Source: an uncultured Clostridia bacterium
GTDB lineage: Bacteria > Bacillota > Clostridia > Oscillospirales > Ruminococcaceae
Direction: 5' to 3'
NCBI GenBank assembly: GCA_946056455.1
Contig: CAMGJS010000067.1
Coordinates: 1 to 6,009, forward strand
DNA: 6,009 nucleotides
In this document: piece after piece, positions 1 through 5,911 of the stretch
Position numbering within the stretch: position 1 is the first letter of the stretch
Layout: each line of letters starts with the position of its first letter
Position numbers and translations under genes: made by a program
Notes under the pieces: model-generated
Told to the model about the DNA's origin: nothing
What the model saw: the letters and a program-made list of their open reading frames with translations, nothing else
Database searches by the model: none

Positions 1-494
1 TGCTTGTGTTTAAGATTTTTAATATCGGTGATAATATCGGGCGAATCGAGGTGACTTTCGGGGTAGCAGGCGGCTGAAATGTGAAAATCTCCGCGTTCCT
101 TTATATATGAAATAAGGTCGGACGCATACTTGAAATCGTCCTTTGGGGGAACATCGGGGTTGATATCTCCCCTGAGGGCAAGAATATTTTCTATTCCCTT
201 TGCCTTGAAATCTTCAAGAATAGCGTCAATTTCCGCCTTTGTGTGACTTACGCAGGTAAGGTGCGCTACGGAATTTATGTCAAGGTCATTTTTTATATAC
301 GACGCAATTTCGCAGGTGATATTGTCAGCCGAGCTTCCTCCTGCGCCGTAGGTCACGCTGATAAAATCAGGTGAGAGCCTTCTGAGGCTGTCAAGGGTTG
401 CATAGATAGAGTCGGGTGAAACATTTTTTTTGGGCGGAAAAACCTCAAACGAAAGAACTGTTTTTCCGTCTTTGAAAAGTTCATTTATCTTCAT
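1..494 (-). CDS. metF: 5,10-methylenetetrahydrofolate reductase, N-terminal 164 residues (3' end outside window)
   Basis: The enzyme reduces 5,10-methylene-THF to 5-methyl-THF using FAD, supplying methyl groups for methionine synthesis. I translated the minus strand from the ATG at 494-492; the frame stays open to the window edge, giving 164 complete residues of a family usually near 290. Family motifs appear in order: SFEVFPPK (residues 15-22, with E17 matching the catalytic Glu of E. coli MetF), VTYGAGGSS (47-55), AHLTC (77-81), ILALRGD (104-110, with the conserved flavin-site Asp) and AACYPESH (141-148). The start is supported by GGAG at 508-505, ten bases upstream. It is monocistronic at its 5' end, with its own promoter just after the rpsI terminator. 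No SAM riboswitch or T-box fits in its roughly 30-nt leader. Identification is near certain; whether the C-terminus is intact cannot be seen. Confidence 0.95.
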   Translation of the reverse strand, partial: MKINELFKDGKTVLSFEVFPPKKNVSPDSIYATLDSLRRLSPDFISVTYGAGGSSADNITCEIASYIKNDLDINSVAHLTCVSHTKAEIDAILEDFKAKGIENILALRGDINPDVPPKDDFKYASDLISYIKERGDFHISAACYPESHLDSPDIITDIKNLKHK

Positions 495-529
495 ACAAAA
501 TTCACTCCGTAAATTAAAACTACCTTCCT

Positions 530-558
530 ATTATACTATTTTGGCGAAAATAAGTCAA
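530..558 (-). promoter_or_regulatory. Sigma-A-type promoter of metF
   Basis: On the minus strand, TTGACT (558-553) and TATAAT (535-530) are separated by exactly 17 bases. The predicted start near 523 gives a short leader of about 28 nt before the metF ATG. A 13-bp palindrome, ATAACG-G-CGTTAT, lies at 558-570 and touches the upstream edge of the -35 box; it could be an operator but is unproven. Confidence 0.85.
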
Positions 559-582
559 TAACGGCGTTATACGGCAAGAAAC

Positions 583-613
583 AAAAAATCCTCCCCGATT
601 TTTCGGAGAGGAT
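583..613 (-). terminator. Rho-independent terminator of rplM-rpsI
   Basis: The minus-strand RNA forms a 12-bp stem, AATCCTCTCCGA paired with TCGGGGAGGATT and containing one G-U wobble, with a 3-base loop. The stem merges into a run of Ts (588-583). On the plus strand the wobble becomes a C/A mismatch and no U-tract follows, so it is oriented for the minus-strand ribosomal operon. It lies about 55 bases beyond the rpsI stop and just upstream of the metF promoter, insulating the two units. Confidence 0.9.
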
Positions 614-668
614 TGAATTTGTGATATTGTCGCCCCAAAATGCAAAGAGCAGATTGTAAGGGCAAAAA

Positions 669-1070
669 TTATCTCTTTGAGAACTGAGGAGCGCGACGGG
701 CAGCCTTCAAGCCGTACTTCTTTCTTTCCTTCATTCTCGGGTCACGAGTGAGGAAGCCTTCCTTCTTGAGAACGGGACGAAGTTCGGGGTTGAAAACGAG
801 GAGCGCTCTTGAAATGCCGTGACGGATAGCGCCTGCCTGACCTGTTACGCCGCCGCCTGCAACTGTGCAGACAATGTCAAACTGTTCTGCTGTATCTGTA
901 ACAGCAAGAGGCTGTCTTACGATGAGCTTGAGTGTTTCAAGTCCGAAGTAATCGTCAATGCTTCTGCCGTTGATTGTGATGTTGCCTGTGCCCTTATACA
1001 TTCTTACTCTGGCAACCGAATGCTTTCTTCTGCCTGTGCCGTAGCAATATTTTTCTTTTGACTCGTACAT
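669..1070 (-). CDS. rpsI: 30S ribosomal protein S9
   Basis: The product is a 133-residue S9/uS9 protein of the small-subunit head, near the family's usual length (about 130). Visible signatures are [14 protein letters not shown] (10-23), the INGR turn (33-36), the VRQPL segment (51-55), the glycine-rich [19 protein letters not shown] (72-90), and the basic tail [18 protein letters not shown] followed by the invariant C-terminal SKR, which in ribosome structures reaches the P-site tRNA anticodon stem. The ATG at 1070-1068 is preceded by AAGGAGG (1085-1079). That site overlaps the TAA of rplM (1086-1084), only 13 bases upstream, so translation is probably coupled. It is the second and last gene of the classical rplM-rpsI operon and shows nothing aberrant. 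Confidence 0.98.
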   Translation of the reverse strand: MYESKEKYCYGTGRRKHSVARVRMYKGTGNITINGRSIDDYFGLETLKLIVRQPLAVTDTAEQFDIVCTVAGGGVTGQAGAIRHGISRALLVFNPELRPVLKKEGFLTRDPRMKERKKYGLKAARRAPQFSKR

Positions 1071-1083
1071 TTAAGCTGCCTCC

Positions 1084-1512
1084 TTATACATTATAAACTT
1101 CAGGCTTCTGAGCTGCGTTGTTGTGCTCAGCACCCTTGTAAACTCTGAGGCGCTTTGCAGCGGCTCTGCCGAGAGTGTTGTGAGGGAGCATGCCTTCGAT
1201 AGCGATAGTCATTGCCTTTTCGGGTTCTTCAGCCATAAGCTTTGAATACTTGACTTCTTTGAGTCCGCCTATCCAGCCTGTGTGCCACTGGAGCTTCTTC
1301 TGTTCAAGCTTTCTTCCTGTGAGAACAGCCTTTCCTGCGTTGATGATGATTACATGGTCTCCGCAGTCAGCGTTGGGTGTGAATGTGGGCTTGTGCTTTC
1401 CTCTGAGAAGAACGGCAGCCTGTGCGGCTACTCTTCCGAGGGGCTTGCCTTCGGCGTCTAAGATGTACCATTTGCGGGTGATGTTGCCCGCATTTGCCAT
1501 GAATGTAGACAT
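1084..1512 (-). CDS. rplM: 50S ribosomal protein L13
   Basis: The product is a 142-residue L13/uL13 protein, an early-assembling large-subunit protein that binds 23S rRNA; its length is typical. Motifs seen are RKWYILDAEGKPLGRVA (13-29), LRGKHKP (36-42), DCGDHVIIINA (49-59), the TGWIGGLK region (78-85) and the signature GMLPHNTLGR (107-116), followed by RLRVYKGAEHNNAAQKPEV. The usual HPH of the final segment reads HNN here, a minor change. The ATG at 1512-1510 has GGAGG at 1525-1521, eight bases upstream. It is the promoter-proximal gene of the operon. The 5' UTR of about 90 nt is predicted to fold and may carry L13-mediated feedback control. Confidence 0.98.
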   Translation of the reverse strand: MSTFMANAGNITRKWYILDAEGKPLGRVAAQAAVLLRGKHKPTFTPNADCGDHVIIINAGKAVLTGRKLEQKKLQWHTGWIGGLKEVKYSKLMAEEPEKAMTIAIEGMLPHNTLGRAAAKRLRVYKGAEHNNAAQKPEVYNV

Positions 1513-1525
1513 ATTTTATTCCTCC

Positions 1526-1604
1526 ATAATATTTTTCATCGGGATTTATATTCTCGCAAGTCCCCCTTTTCAGAAATCAGGGGAGAATAATTCCTCGACA
1601 CGCA
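1526..1604 (-). promoter_or_regulatory. Structured 5' leader of rplM-rpsI (candidate L13 leader)
   Basis: The stretch lies between the predicted transcription start (about 1604) and the rplM ribosome binding site. Its RNA contains an outer helix ATTCTC (1588-1583)/GAGAAT (1555-1550). Stacked inside is CCCCT (1583-1579)/AGGGG (1567-1563) with an 11-base loop; C1583 can join only one of the two helices. The 3' side carries an asymmetric bulge of about seven bases. The GGGA at 1564-1561 could instead pair with TCCC at 1544-1541, a possible alternative fold. L13 leader RNAs ahead of rplM-rpsI are a known class of ribosomal-protein autoregulatory elements in Bacillota, but I match this by position and hairpin shape only, not by a covariance search. 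Confidence 0.55.
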
Positions 1605-1610
1605 AATGCT

Positions 1611-1639
1611 ATTATACCCGTTTGAAAAAAAACTGTCAA
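1611..1639 (-). promoter_or_regulatory. Consensus sigma-A promoter of rplM-rpsI
   Basis: The minus strand shows a perfect TTGACA (1639-1634), a 17-base spacer and a perfect TATAAT (1616-1611). The region upstream of the -35 box (about 1645-1670) is very A/T-rich, including an alternating AT stretch, and could act as an UP element, as expected for a strongly expressed ribosomal operon. The predicted start is near 1604. Confidence 0.93.
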
Positions 1640-1675
1640 TAGTAATTTTGCCGAATTTTTAATATATATTCGCTA

Positions 1676-1739
1676 TTCTCTTGTTTTCTCTTTGTTTTGC
1701 TCTTTTTCTCTCGTGTTCTCTCTCGTCATTTCATTTTTT
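1676..1739. other. Low-complexity pyrimidine-rich tract
   Basis: On the plus strand 56 of 64 bases are T or C, arranged as irregular TTCTC, TCTTTG and CTCTC units, so the minus strand is almost all purine. It lies between the terminator of the upstream PAS/GGDEF gene and the upstream edge of the rplM promoter. No ORF with a ribosome binding site covers it. It may be a degenerate simple repeat; no function can be assigned. Confidence 0.7.
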
Positions 1740-1759
1740 AAAAGTTTGTATAAATGCAC

Positions 1760-1797
1760 AAAAAACTCACCGAACAAAAGCTTTGTTCGGTGAGTTT
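1760..1797 (-). terminator. Rho-independent terminator of the PAS-PAS-GGDEF-like gene
   Basis: A perfect 16-bp stem (1763-1778 with 1782-1797, core CTCACCGAACAAA) closes on a 3-base loop. On the minus strand it runs into six Ts (1765-1760). It begins only four bases after the gene's TAA stop. The plus-strand exit (TTTAGC) is a poor U-tract, so the minus orientation is favoured. It separates this gene from the downstream ribosomal operon. Confidence 0.93.
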
Positions 1798-1801
1798 AGC
1801 A

Positions 1802-3271
1802 TTAAATTTCGTCATAAACAGAGTACCACGCTCTTTTTTTATTCTCTGAATGGATAAGCGCAAGCTGTGCTTTTTTGTATAAATCAGGGGAATTTTCGGC
1901 GTCCTTTGGAAAAAGCGATACTCCGATATTTCCGCAGTATCGGCTTTTTTCTCCTCCGAATTCGTCTATCACGGACAATATCTCGTTAGACCGTCTTTCA
2001 ACAAGCTGTCGGTTGCAGTTTCTCATAAACACTATGAACTTGTTTTCATCGGTATAGCCTAAAATATCGGTGGAACGGAAAAGGTCGCGCAGCCTTGACG
2101 CAAATTCGATAACTATTTCGTCACTTTCGGGCGATATTCCTATGAGCATCAAAGCTCCCGGGAGCGTTTTGTCGTTTTCTATCGTGTTTTTTATGTACTC
2201 AAAGGCGGTGTTCATATTCATAAGACCTGTTTTTTCGTCTATCTGATTTTTTGTCAGTATCCTTGCCGTATCGGAACGCTGTCTTGTAATATCTGCCATT
2301 CTGCCTATCGCTCTTATGACCGTGTTGTTTTCTCCGCTTATTGTTGAAACACAGATATTATACCACGAATATCCGCCGTTTTTAGTTTTAAGTCGGATTT
2401 CTTCCTCTTTTTCCGAGGCGCCGTCCTTTATCTTCTCAAAAAAGCTGAGAAAACGCTTTATATCGTCACGGTGAACCATTTCGTCATCCACAAAGCACTG
2501 AGGAAAATTCTTTGTTGACGGAGCAACTCCGAACTTCTTTTCAAAGTTGGAGGAGTATGCCACATTTCCTGTAACAAGGTCGAGGTCGAAAATAATATAG
2601 TTCGACTGGTCAAGGACTATTCTGTAACGCTCGTTGACAAGATTAAGCTCCGCCTTGCTTTTCATCAGAGCCTGCTCTGTCAGTTTAAGGTCTGTAATAT
2701 CCGTAAGAACGCGGTAATAGAGCGAATTCTGCTTGCCCTTTCCCACAAGGTTGCCCTTATCGAGTAACCAAATTGTCGCTCCGTTGCTTTTTATCATTCT
2801 GTACTGAAAAACCGAATAGCCGTCTGTGCTTTCGCGGAGCTTAGCTTCAAGGGCTTTTCTGTCCGACGGAAAGACCATTTTGAAAAATTCGCCGTCGAAT
2901 TTAAGGTCGATATCCTCTTTTGTATAGCCCGTCATTTCAACAAAACCGTCGCTGACAAAGCGCACCTGAAATTTAGGGTTGTTCATACAGCAGACAACTC
3001 CGCCGGGGATATTTTCGGTGACGGCTTTAAGGCGCTCGTTATTGAGGATAAGCCCTTTTTGATGAGAGAGCATAACATTTATTGTAATCATTGTCGAGGC
3101 GACAAGTACCGCTACTGCCGAAAGGGCAAGGATAACCGTTGCGTAGTCGACGGTGACGGGGGAAATATCGGGCGATTTGATTATGTTAAGGTATTCGGCA
3201 AAAAGTCCGCCCATAACGAGAGCCGAGCCGACAATGAGCAAAATTATCTTTATTCTGAGATTTTTCGCCAA
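1802..3271 (-). CDS. Membrane PAS-PAS protein with a degenerate GGDEF domain
   Basis: The 489-residue protein has two predicted membrane segments (about 7-24 and 44-68) with a short external loop, then two PAS/PAC modules (about 80-195, ending YYRVLTDITDLK, and about 212-330, ending IRAIGRMADITR), then a C-terminal GGDEF-like domain (about 342-489). The GGDEF domain is recognised from DEKTGLMN (345-352), GNIGVSLFPKDA (447-458) and an A-x-x-A-L-I-x-x-E-N-K tail. The catalytic GGDEF pentapeptide reads DENKF (408-412). The metal-binding Asp of strand 1 is replaced (LIGIS, 376-380), and the FKxIND/GH segment is missing, leaving the domain about ten residues short. It is therefore unlikely to make c-di-GMP. 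RSTD (399-402) sits exactly where the RxxD inhibitory site lies, so it may bind c-di-GMP or only signal through PAS domains. There is no EAL or HD-GYP domain. It starts at TTG and forms a single-gene unit with its own promoter and terminator. Confidence 0.9.
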   Translation of the reverse strand: MAKNLRIKIILLIVGSALVMGGLFAEYLNIIKSPDISPVTVDYATVILALSAVAVLVASTMITINVMLSHQKGLILNNERLKAVTENIPGGVVCCMNNPKFQVRFVSDGFVEMTGYTKEDIDLKFDGEFFKMVFPSDRKALEAKLRESTDGYSVFQYRMIKSNGATIWLLDKGNLVGKGKQNSLYYRVLTDITDLKLTEQALMKSKAELNLVNERYRIVLDQSNYIIFDLDLVTGNVAYSSNFEKKFGVAPSTKNFPQCFVDDEMVHRDDIKRFLSFFEKIKDGASEKEEEIRLKTKNGGYSWYNICVSTISGENNTVIRAIGRMADITRQRSDTARILTKNQIDEKTGLMNMNTAFEYIKNTIENDKTLPGALMLIGISPESDEIVIEFASRLRDLFRSTDILGYTDENKFIVFMRNCNRQLVERRSNEILSVIDEFGGEKSRYCGNIGVSLFPKDAENSPDLYKKAQLALIHSENKKRAWYSVYDEI

Positions 3272-3275
3272 AATA

Positions 3276-3285
3276 CCACCTCTTT
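3276..3285 (-). promoter_or_regulatory. Ribosome binding site fixing the TTG start of the PAS-PAS-GGDEF-like gene
   Basis: Minus-strand AAAGAGG (3285-3279) sits seven bases upstream of TTG (3271-3269). No ATG in this frame occurs before codon 20, and starting there would delete most of the first membrane segment and lose the Shine-Dalgarno match. The TTG start is therefore preferred, and may moderate expression. Confidence 0.75.
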
Positions 3286-3302
3286 CGATACTTACTCAGA
3301 AC

Positions 3303-3331
3303 ATTATAGCATAGTGTAAGTAAAAAAGCAA
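3303..3331 (-). promoter_or_regulatory. Extended -10 promoter of the PAS-PAS-GGDEF-like gene
   Basis: The minus strand carries TGCTATAAT, a perfect -10 box (3308-3303) with the extended TGn motif, 17 bases from a weak -35 (TTGCTT, 3331-3326). A 7-bp inverted repeat, TACTTAC/GTAAGTA (3322-3316 and 3295-3289), brackets the -10 element with 20 bases between arms and could be a regulator site. The predicted start near 3296 leaves a leader of about 25 nt. Confidence 0.75.
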
Positions 3332-3334
3332 ACG

Positions 3335-3368
3335 AAAACGCTCACCAAGAAAAAACTTAATGAGCGTT
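3335..3368 (-). terminator. Probable terminator of the SpoIID-like gene
   Basis: The minus strand gives an 8-bp stem AACGCTCA/TGAGCGTT (3368-3361 with 3344-3337), continued after a 2x2 internal loop by AAG/CTT around six bases. Ts follow in a broken run (TTTTCGTTTGC, then TTTTTT). It starts 12 bases past the SpoIID stop. The interrupted U-tract makes it weaker than the other terminators here, and it nearly touches the -35 box of the next gene. Confidence 0.65.
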
Positions 3369-3380
3369 ATGATGAAATTT

Positions 3381-4421
3381 TTATACAGTTTCTGCAATTT
3401 CCGTTCCGGGATAGTAATGGGAGAGTATCTCACGGTATGTCGCGCCGTCCTTTGCCATTGAATTTGCTCCGTACTGGCTCATTCCCACTCCGTGACCGTA
3501 GCCCTTTGTGATTATGACAAAATTTTCGCCGTTGAAGTTTATTGTAAAGTTTGGCGAGCGCAGAGAAAGCGCCGTTCTGAATTCCATTCCCGAAAGGGTT
3601 TTGTCGCCTGCTTTTATTTCAAGCACAGCGCCCGAATTTGTCCTTTCGGTAACGGTGAACCATTCCGCCTCTTTGCCGTCAAATCGGGCGTTGCAATAGG
3701 TGCAGAGCCTTGCTTTTATCTCGGCAGGAGTAAAGGTATAGCTTTCTTTATAGCTTGAAATTTCTTCGTCCGAGGAGCTGTCAACGGGGACAAGATAGGG
3801 CATACCGTTGCCCCATATATCCTCGGCGCTTTCCGTCACTCCGCCCGAAAGAGAATGAAAGGCGGCTACGATAGGCTCGTTTTCATATAGGATTATTTCG
3901 TCCGCCACTTTATCGACGGCGGCGGAGACCTTTTCATAGCTTTCGTCAAAATATTCGCCGTAAAAGTCCTTTGCCTGCTCTGTGGTGAAGTATGCCTGAT
4001 AGTACCTTGAATCGTTTGAAAAGTACGCTCCGCAAAGAGAGGGAGTGGGCTTTTGTTTTTCCTTTTCACGCTGTCTGACAGCATATGTGTGCGCCGCGAC
4101 AGCCTGAGCCTTCAACGCTTCTTCTTCAAAGGAGGAGGGCATCTCTGCCATAACCGCGCCGATGATATAATCTCTTGCGGCGACCTTCATCACCTCACCG
4201 CTGTCCTTGTCCATAACGAGAAAAAAATCCTCCTCGGTTTCCTCTTTTTGCGTGGTTGTATTACTTGTCACAACGGCGGCAACGGGTGAAATTTTCGGTC
4301 GGAGCTCTGTTGTCGTTTCGGTCGTTATTTCTTCATTCTTATTCGGCAGAAAGAGCGAAACCGACGGCAGAACTATCAGAGCTATTGCAAAAATTATCAT
4401 CACGGAAAGATATTGTTTCAT
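3381..4421 (-). CDS. spoIID: SpoIID/LytB-type peptidoglycan lytic transglycosylase
   Basis: SpoIID cleaves glycan strands with amidase SpoIIP to drive engulfment during sporulation. The 346-residue protein has an N-terminal membrane anchor or uncleaved signal (about 4-25), a Thr/Glu-rich linker (29-64), then the SpoIID domain. Motifs are DYIIGAVMAEMPSSF (84-98), where E93 matches the essential Glu of B. subtilis SpoIID, EALKAQAVAAHTYAV (101-115), FHSLSGGVTESAEDIWG (188-204), and the C-terminal GYGHGVGMSQYGA (307-319) with the YREILSHYYPGT ending (329-340). The zinc-site motif HCQxY of classical SpoIID reads YYQAY (140-144), with C130 the only nearby Cys. The ATG at 4421 has AAGGAAG (4435-4429) seven bases upstream. 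It is divergent from citrate synthase, and no spoIIQ/spoIIP neighbours are seen. I found no convincing sigma-A or sigma-E promoter upstream, only an isolated TATTAT. Family membership is certain; a sporulation role rather than another SpoIID/LytB role is inferred. Confidence 0.88.
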   Translation of the reverse strand: MKQYLSVMIIFAIALIVLPSVSLFLPNKNEEITTETTTELRPKISPVAAVVTSNTTTQKEETEEDFFLVMDKDSGEVMKVAARDYIIGAVMAEMPSSFEEEALKAQAVAAHTYAVRQREKEKQKPTPSLCGAYFSNDSRYYQAYFTTEQAKDFYGEYFDESYEKVSAAVDKVADEIILYENEPIVAAFHSLSGGVTESAEDIWGNGMPYLVPVDSSSDEEISSYKESYTFTPAEIKARLCTYCNARFDGKEAEWFTVTERTNSGAVLEIKAGDKTLSGMEFRTALSLRSPNFTINFNGENFVIITKGYGHGVGMSQYGANSMAKDGATYREILSHYYPGTEIAETV

Positions 4422-4492
4422 AAAAACACTTCCTTTTTTCTATAATATTTGGTAAATGTTACTTAATTTATTCAAGCAGTTACGGCGTTGTA

Positions 4493-4521
4493 TTGACACA
4501 AGGCGAAAAAAGTAATATCAT
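4493..4521 (+). promoter_or_regulatory. Sigma-A-type promoter of the citrate synthase gene
   Basis: TTGACA (4493-4498) and TATCAT (4516-4521) are spaced by 17 bases. The predicted start near 4528 gives a leader of about 33 nt, with GGAGAG at 4549-4554 as ribosome binding site (eight bases from GGAG to the ATG). The 139-bp gap also holds whatever drives the divergent SpoIID gene. ACGGCGTT just upstream (4482-4489) also occurs beside the metF -35 box. Confidence 0.87.
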
Positions 4522-4560
4522 AAGGTTTATAGAAATCCATCAGGGAATGGAGAGAGAAAT

Positions 4561-5910
4561 ATGGTAAACTTAAATGACGATATAAGAACTATATGCGACA
4601 AGACGGTTAAAAATAACACCATTCCGCAGGAGCTGTTCTCAAAGTTCGGCGTTAAGCGAGGACTTCGCAACGAGGACGGCACGGGCGTTATGGCGGGTAT
4701 CACAAATATATGTAATGTTCACGGCTATGTCATCAACGAGGGTGAAAAGCAGTCCGCCGAGGGCGAACTTATCTATCGCGGATACAACATAAATGATATT
4801 GTTGAAGATGTTGTTGCAGGAAATCGCTACGGCTATGAGGAGGTCGTTTATCTTCTCATTTTCGGCGAGTTACCCACAAGCGAGGAATTAAAAGGCTTCT
4901 GCGATTATATCGCCTCAAAGAGAGAACTTCCCAAGGACTTTGCCGAGGATATGATTTTCAAGGCTCCGTCACCGAATATTATGAATAAGATGTCAAGGTC
5001 TGTTCTTGCGCTTTATTCCTATGACGAATACCCCGAGGACAGCTCAATAGAAAGCGAAATAGACAAGGCTGTTTCTGTCATTGCAAGACTGCCTGCGATA
5101 ATGGTTAACGCATATATGGTAAAACGCCGTATATACGACAAGCAGAGTATGTTTGTCCACCCCATAAGGCTTGAAGAAAATACTGCGCAGACAATACTTT
5201 CGACCCTGCGCCCCGACAGAAATTACACCGAGGAAGAGGCTCATCTTTTAGACCTTATGCTGATGCTCCACGCTGAACACGGCGGAGGAAACAACTCCAC
5301 CTTTACAAGCCGTGTGCTCACCTCGGCGGGAACGGACGCTTATTCCACATACGCTTCCGCTATATGCTCGCTCAAAGGACATCGTCACGGCGGAGCGAAC
5401 ATAAAGGTTATGCAGATGCTTGAAAATATAGAGGAGAATGTTTCTGACTGGGAAAGCGACGATGAAGTGGCTTCATATCTTGAAAAGATTATCCGCAGAG
5501 AAGCAAACGACTATTCGGGACTTATTTACGGTATGGGACACGCTGTATACACCCTTTCGGACCCTCGCGCAAAGATACTCAAAGCAAACGCTATGCGACT
5601 TGCAAAGGGCTCTGAGATTGAAGAGGAATTTATGCTCCTCGACAGGATAGAAAGGCTCACTCCCGAAGTTTTCAGCAAGGTCAAGGGTAGCACGAAGGCA
5701 ATGTGCGCAAATGTAGATATGTATTCGGGACTTGTGTATAAAATGCTCGGTATCCCCGGCGAGCTTTATACTCCGCTTTTCGCTCTTGCAAGAGTTGCAG
5801 GCTGGTCTGCTCACCGCATTGAAGAAATGCTCACGGGAAAGAGAATTATAAGACCTGCCTACAAGGCGGTATCAAAGAGAAAGGTTTATGTTCCGATAGA
5901 GAAGAGATAA
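4561..5910 (+). CDS. gltA: Citrate synthase
   Basis: The enzyme condenses acetyl-CoA and oxaloacetate to citrate. In fermentative Clostridia this usually feeds 2-oxoglutarate and glutamate synthesis rather than a full TCA cycle. The 449-residue product has an N-terminal extension of about 40 residues before the usual core start. Residues matching the pig enzyme's active site are visible: HAEHGGGN (237-244), KGHRHGGAN (272-280, H276 equivalent to H274), GMGHAVY (324-330, H327 equivalent to H320), DPR (334-336, R336 equivalent to R329), ANVDMYSG (383-390, D386 equivalent to D375) and an Arg in LARVAG (409-414). The catalytic set is therefore complete. The residue after the second catalytic His is Ala, as in eukaryotic enzymes, where many bacterial ones have Arg (GHRVY). 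2-Methylcitrate synthase is an alternative, but no prp genes are nearby. No aconitase or isocitrate dehydrogenase follows within the window, and a terminator lies directly after the stop. The symbol is by family convention; citZ would be equally valid. Confidence 0.93.
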   Translation: MVNLNDDIRTICDKTVKNNTIPQELFSKFGVKRGLRNEDGTGVMAGITNICNVHGYVINEGEKQSAEGELIYRGYNINDIVEDVVAGNRYGYEEVVYLLIFGELPTSEELKGFCDYIASKRELPKDFAEDMIFKAPSPNIMNKMSRSVLALYSYDEYPEDSSIESEIDKAVSVIARLPAIMVNAYMVKRRIYDKQSMFVHPIRLEENTAQTILSTLRPDRNYTEEEAHLLDLMLMLHAEHGGGNNSTFTSRVLTSAGTDAYSTYASAICSLKGHRHGGANIKVMQMLENIEENVSDWESDDEVASYLEKIIRREANDYSGLIYGMGHAVYTLSDPRAKILKANAMRLAKGSEIEEEFMLLDRIERLTPEVFSKVKGSTKAMCANVDMYSGLVYKMLGIPGELYTPLFALARVAGWSAHRIEEMLTGKRIIRPAYKAVSKRKVYVPIEKR

Positions 5911-5911
5911 T

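Noticed and set aside
495..530. Riboswitch or T-box in front of metF
   Set aside because: The predicted leader is only about 28 nt, too short for a SAM riboswitch or T-box, and no terminator lies between promoter and start.
1190..1642. Plus-strand 150-residue ORF antisense to rplM and its promoter
   Set aside because: It lies opposite a certain ribosomal gene and then crosses its leader and promoter. The encoded peptide has no family motif, and no ribosome binding site was noted.
3059..3319. Plus-strand 86-residue ORF across the start of the PAS-PAS-GGDEF-like gene
   Set aside because: It is antisense to the membrane segments and promoter of that gene and reads as shadow coding rich in Cys, Arg and Tyr, with no family resemblance.
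3492..3758. Plus-strand ORFs opposite the C-terminal half of the SpoIID gene
   Set aside because: They overlap the highly conserved GYGHGVGMSQYGA-coding region in antisense and have no supporting start signals.
4471..4500. Sigma-G-like TGAATA plus CATTTA pair upstream of the SpoIID gene (minus strand)
   Set aside because: The elements are only ten bases apart, far from the expected spacing, and the -10 match is poor.
5473..5814. Minus-strand 113-residue ORF inside the citrate synthase gene
   Set aside because: It is entirely antisense to conserved active-site coding sequence and shows no recognisable motif or promoter, so it is a shadow frame.
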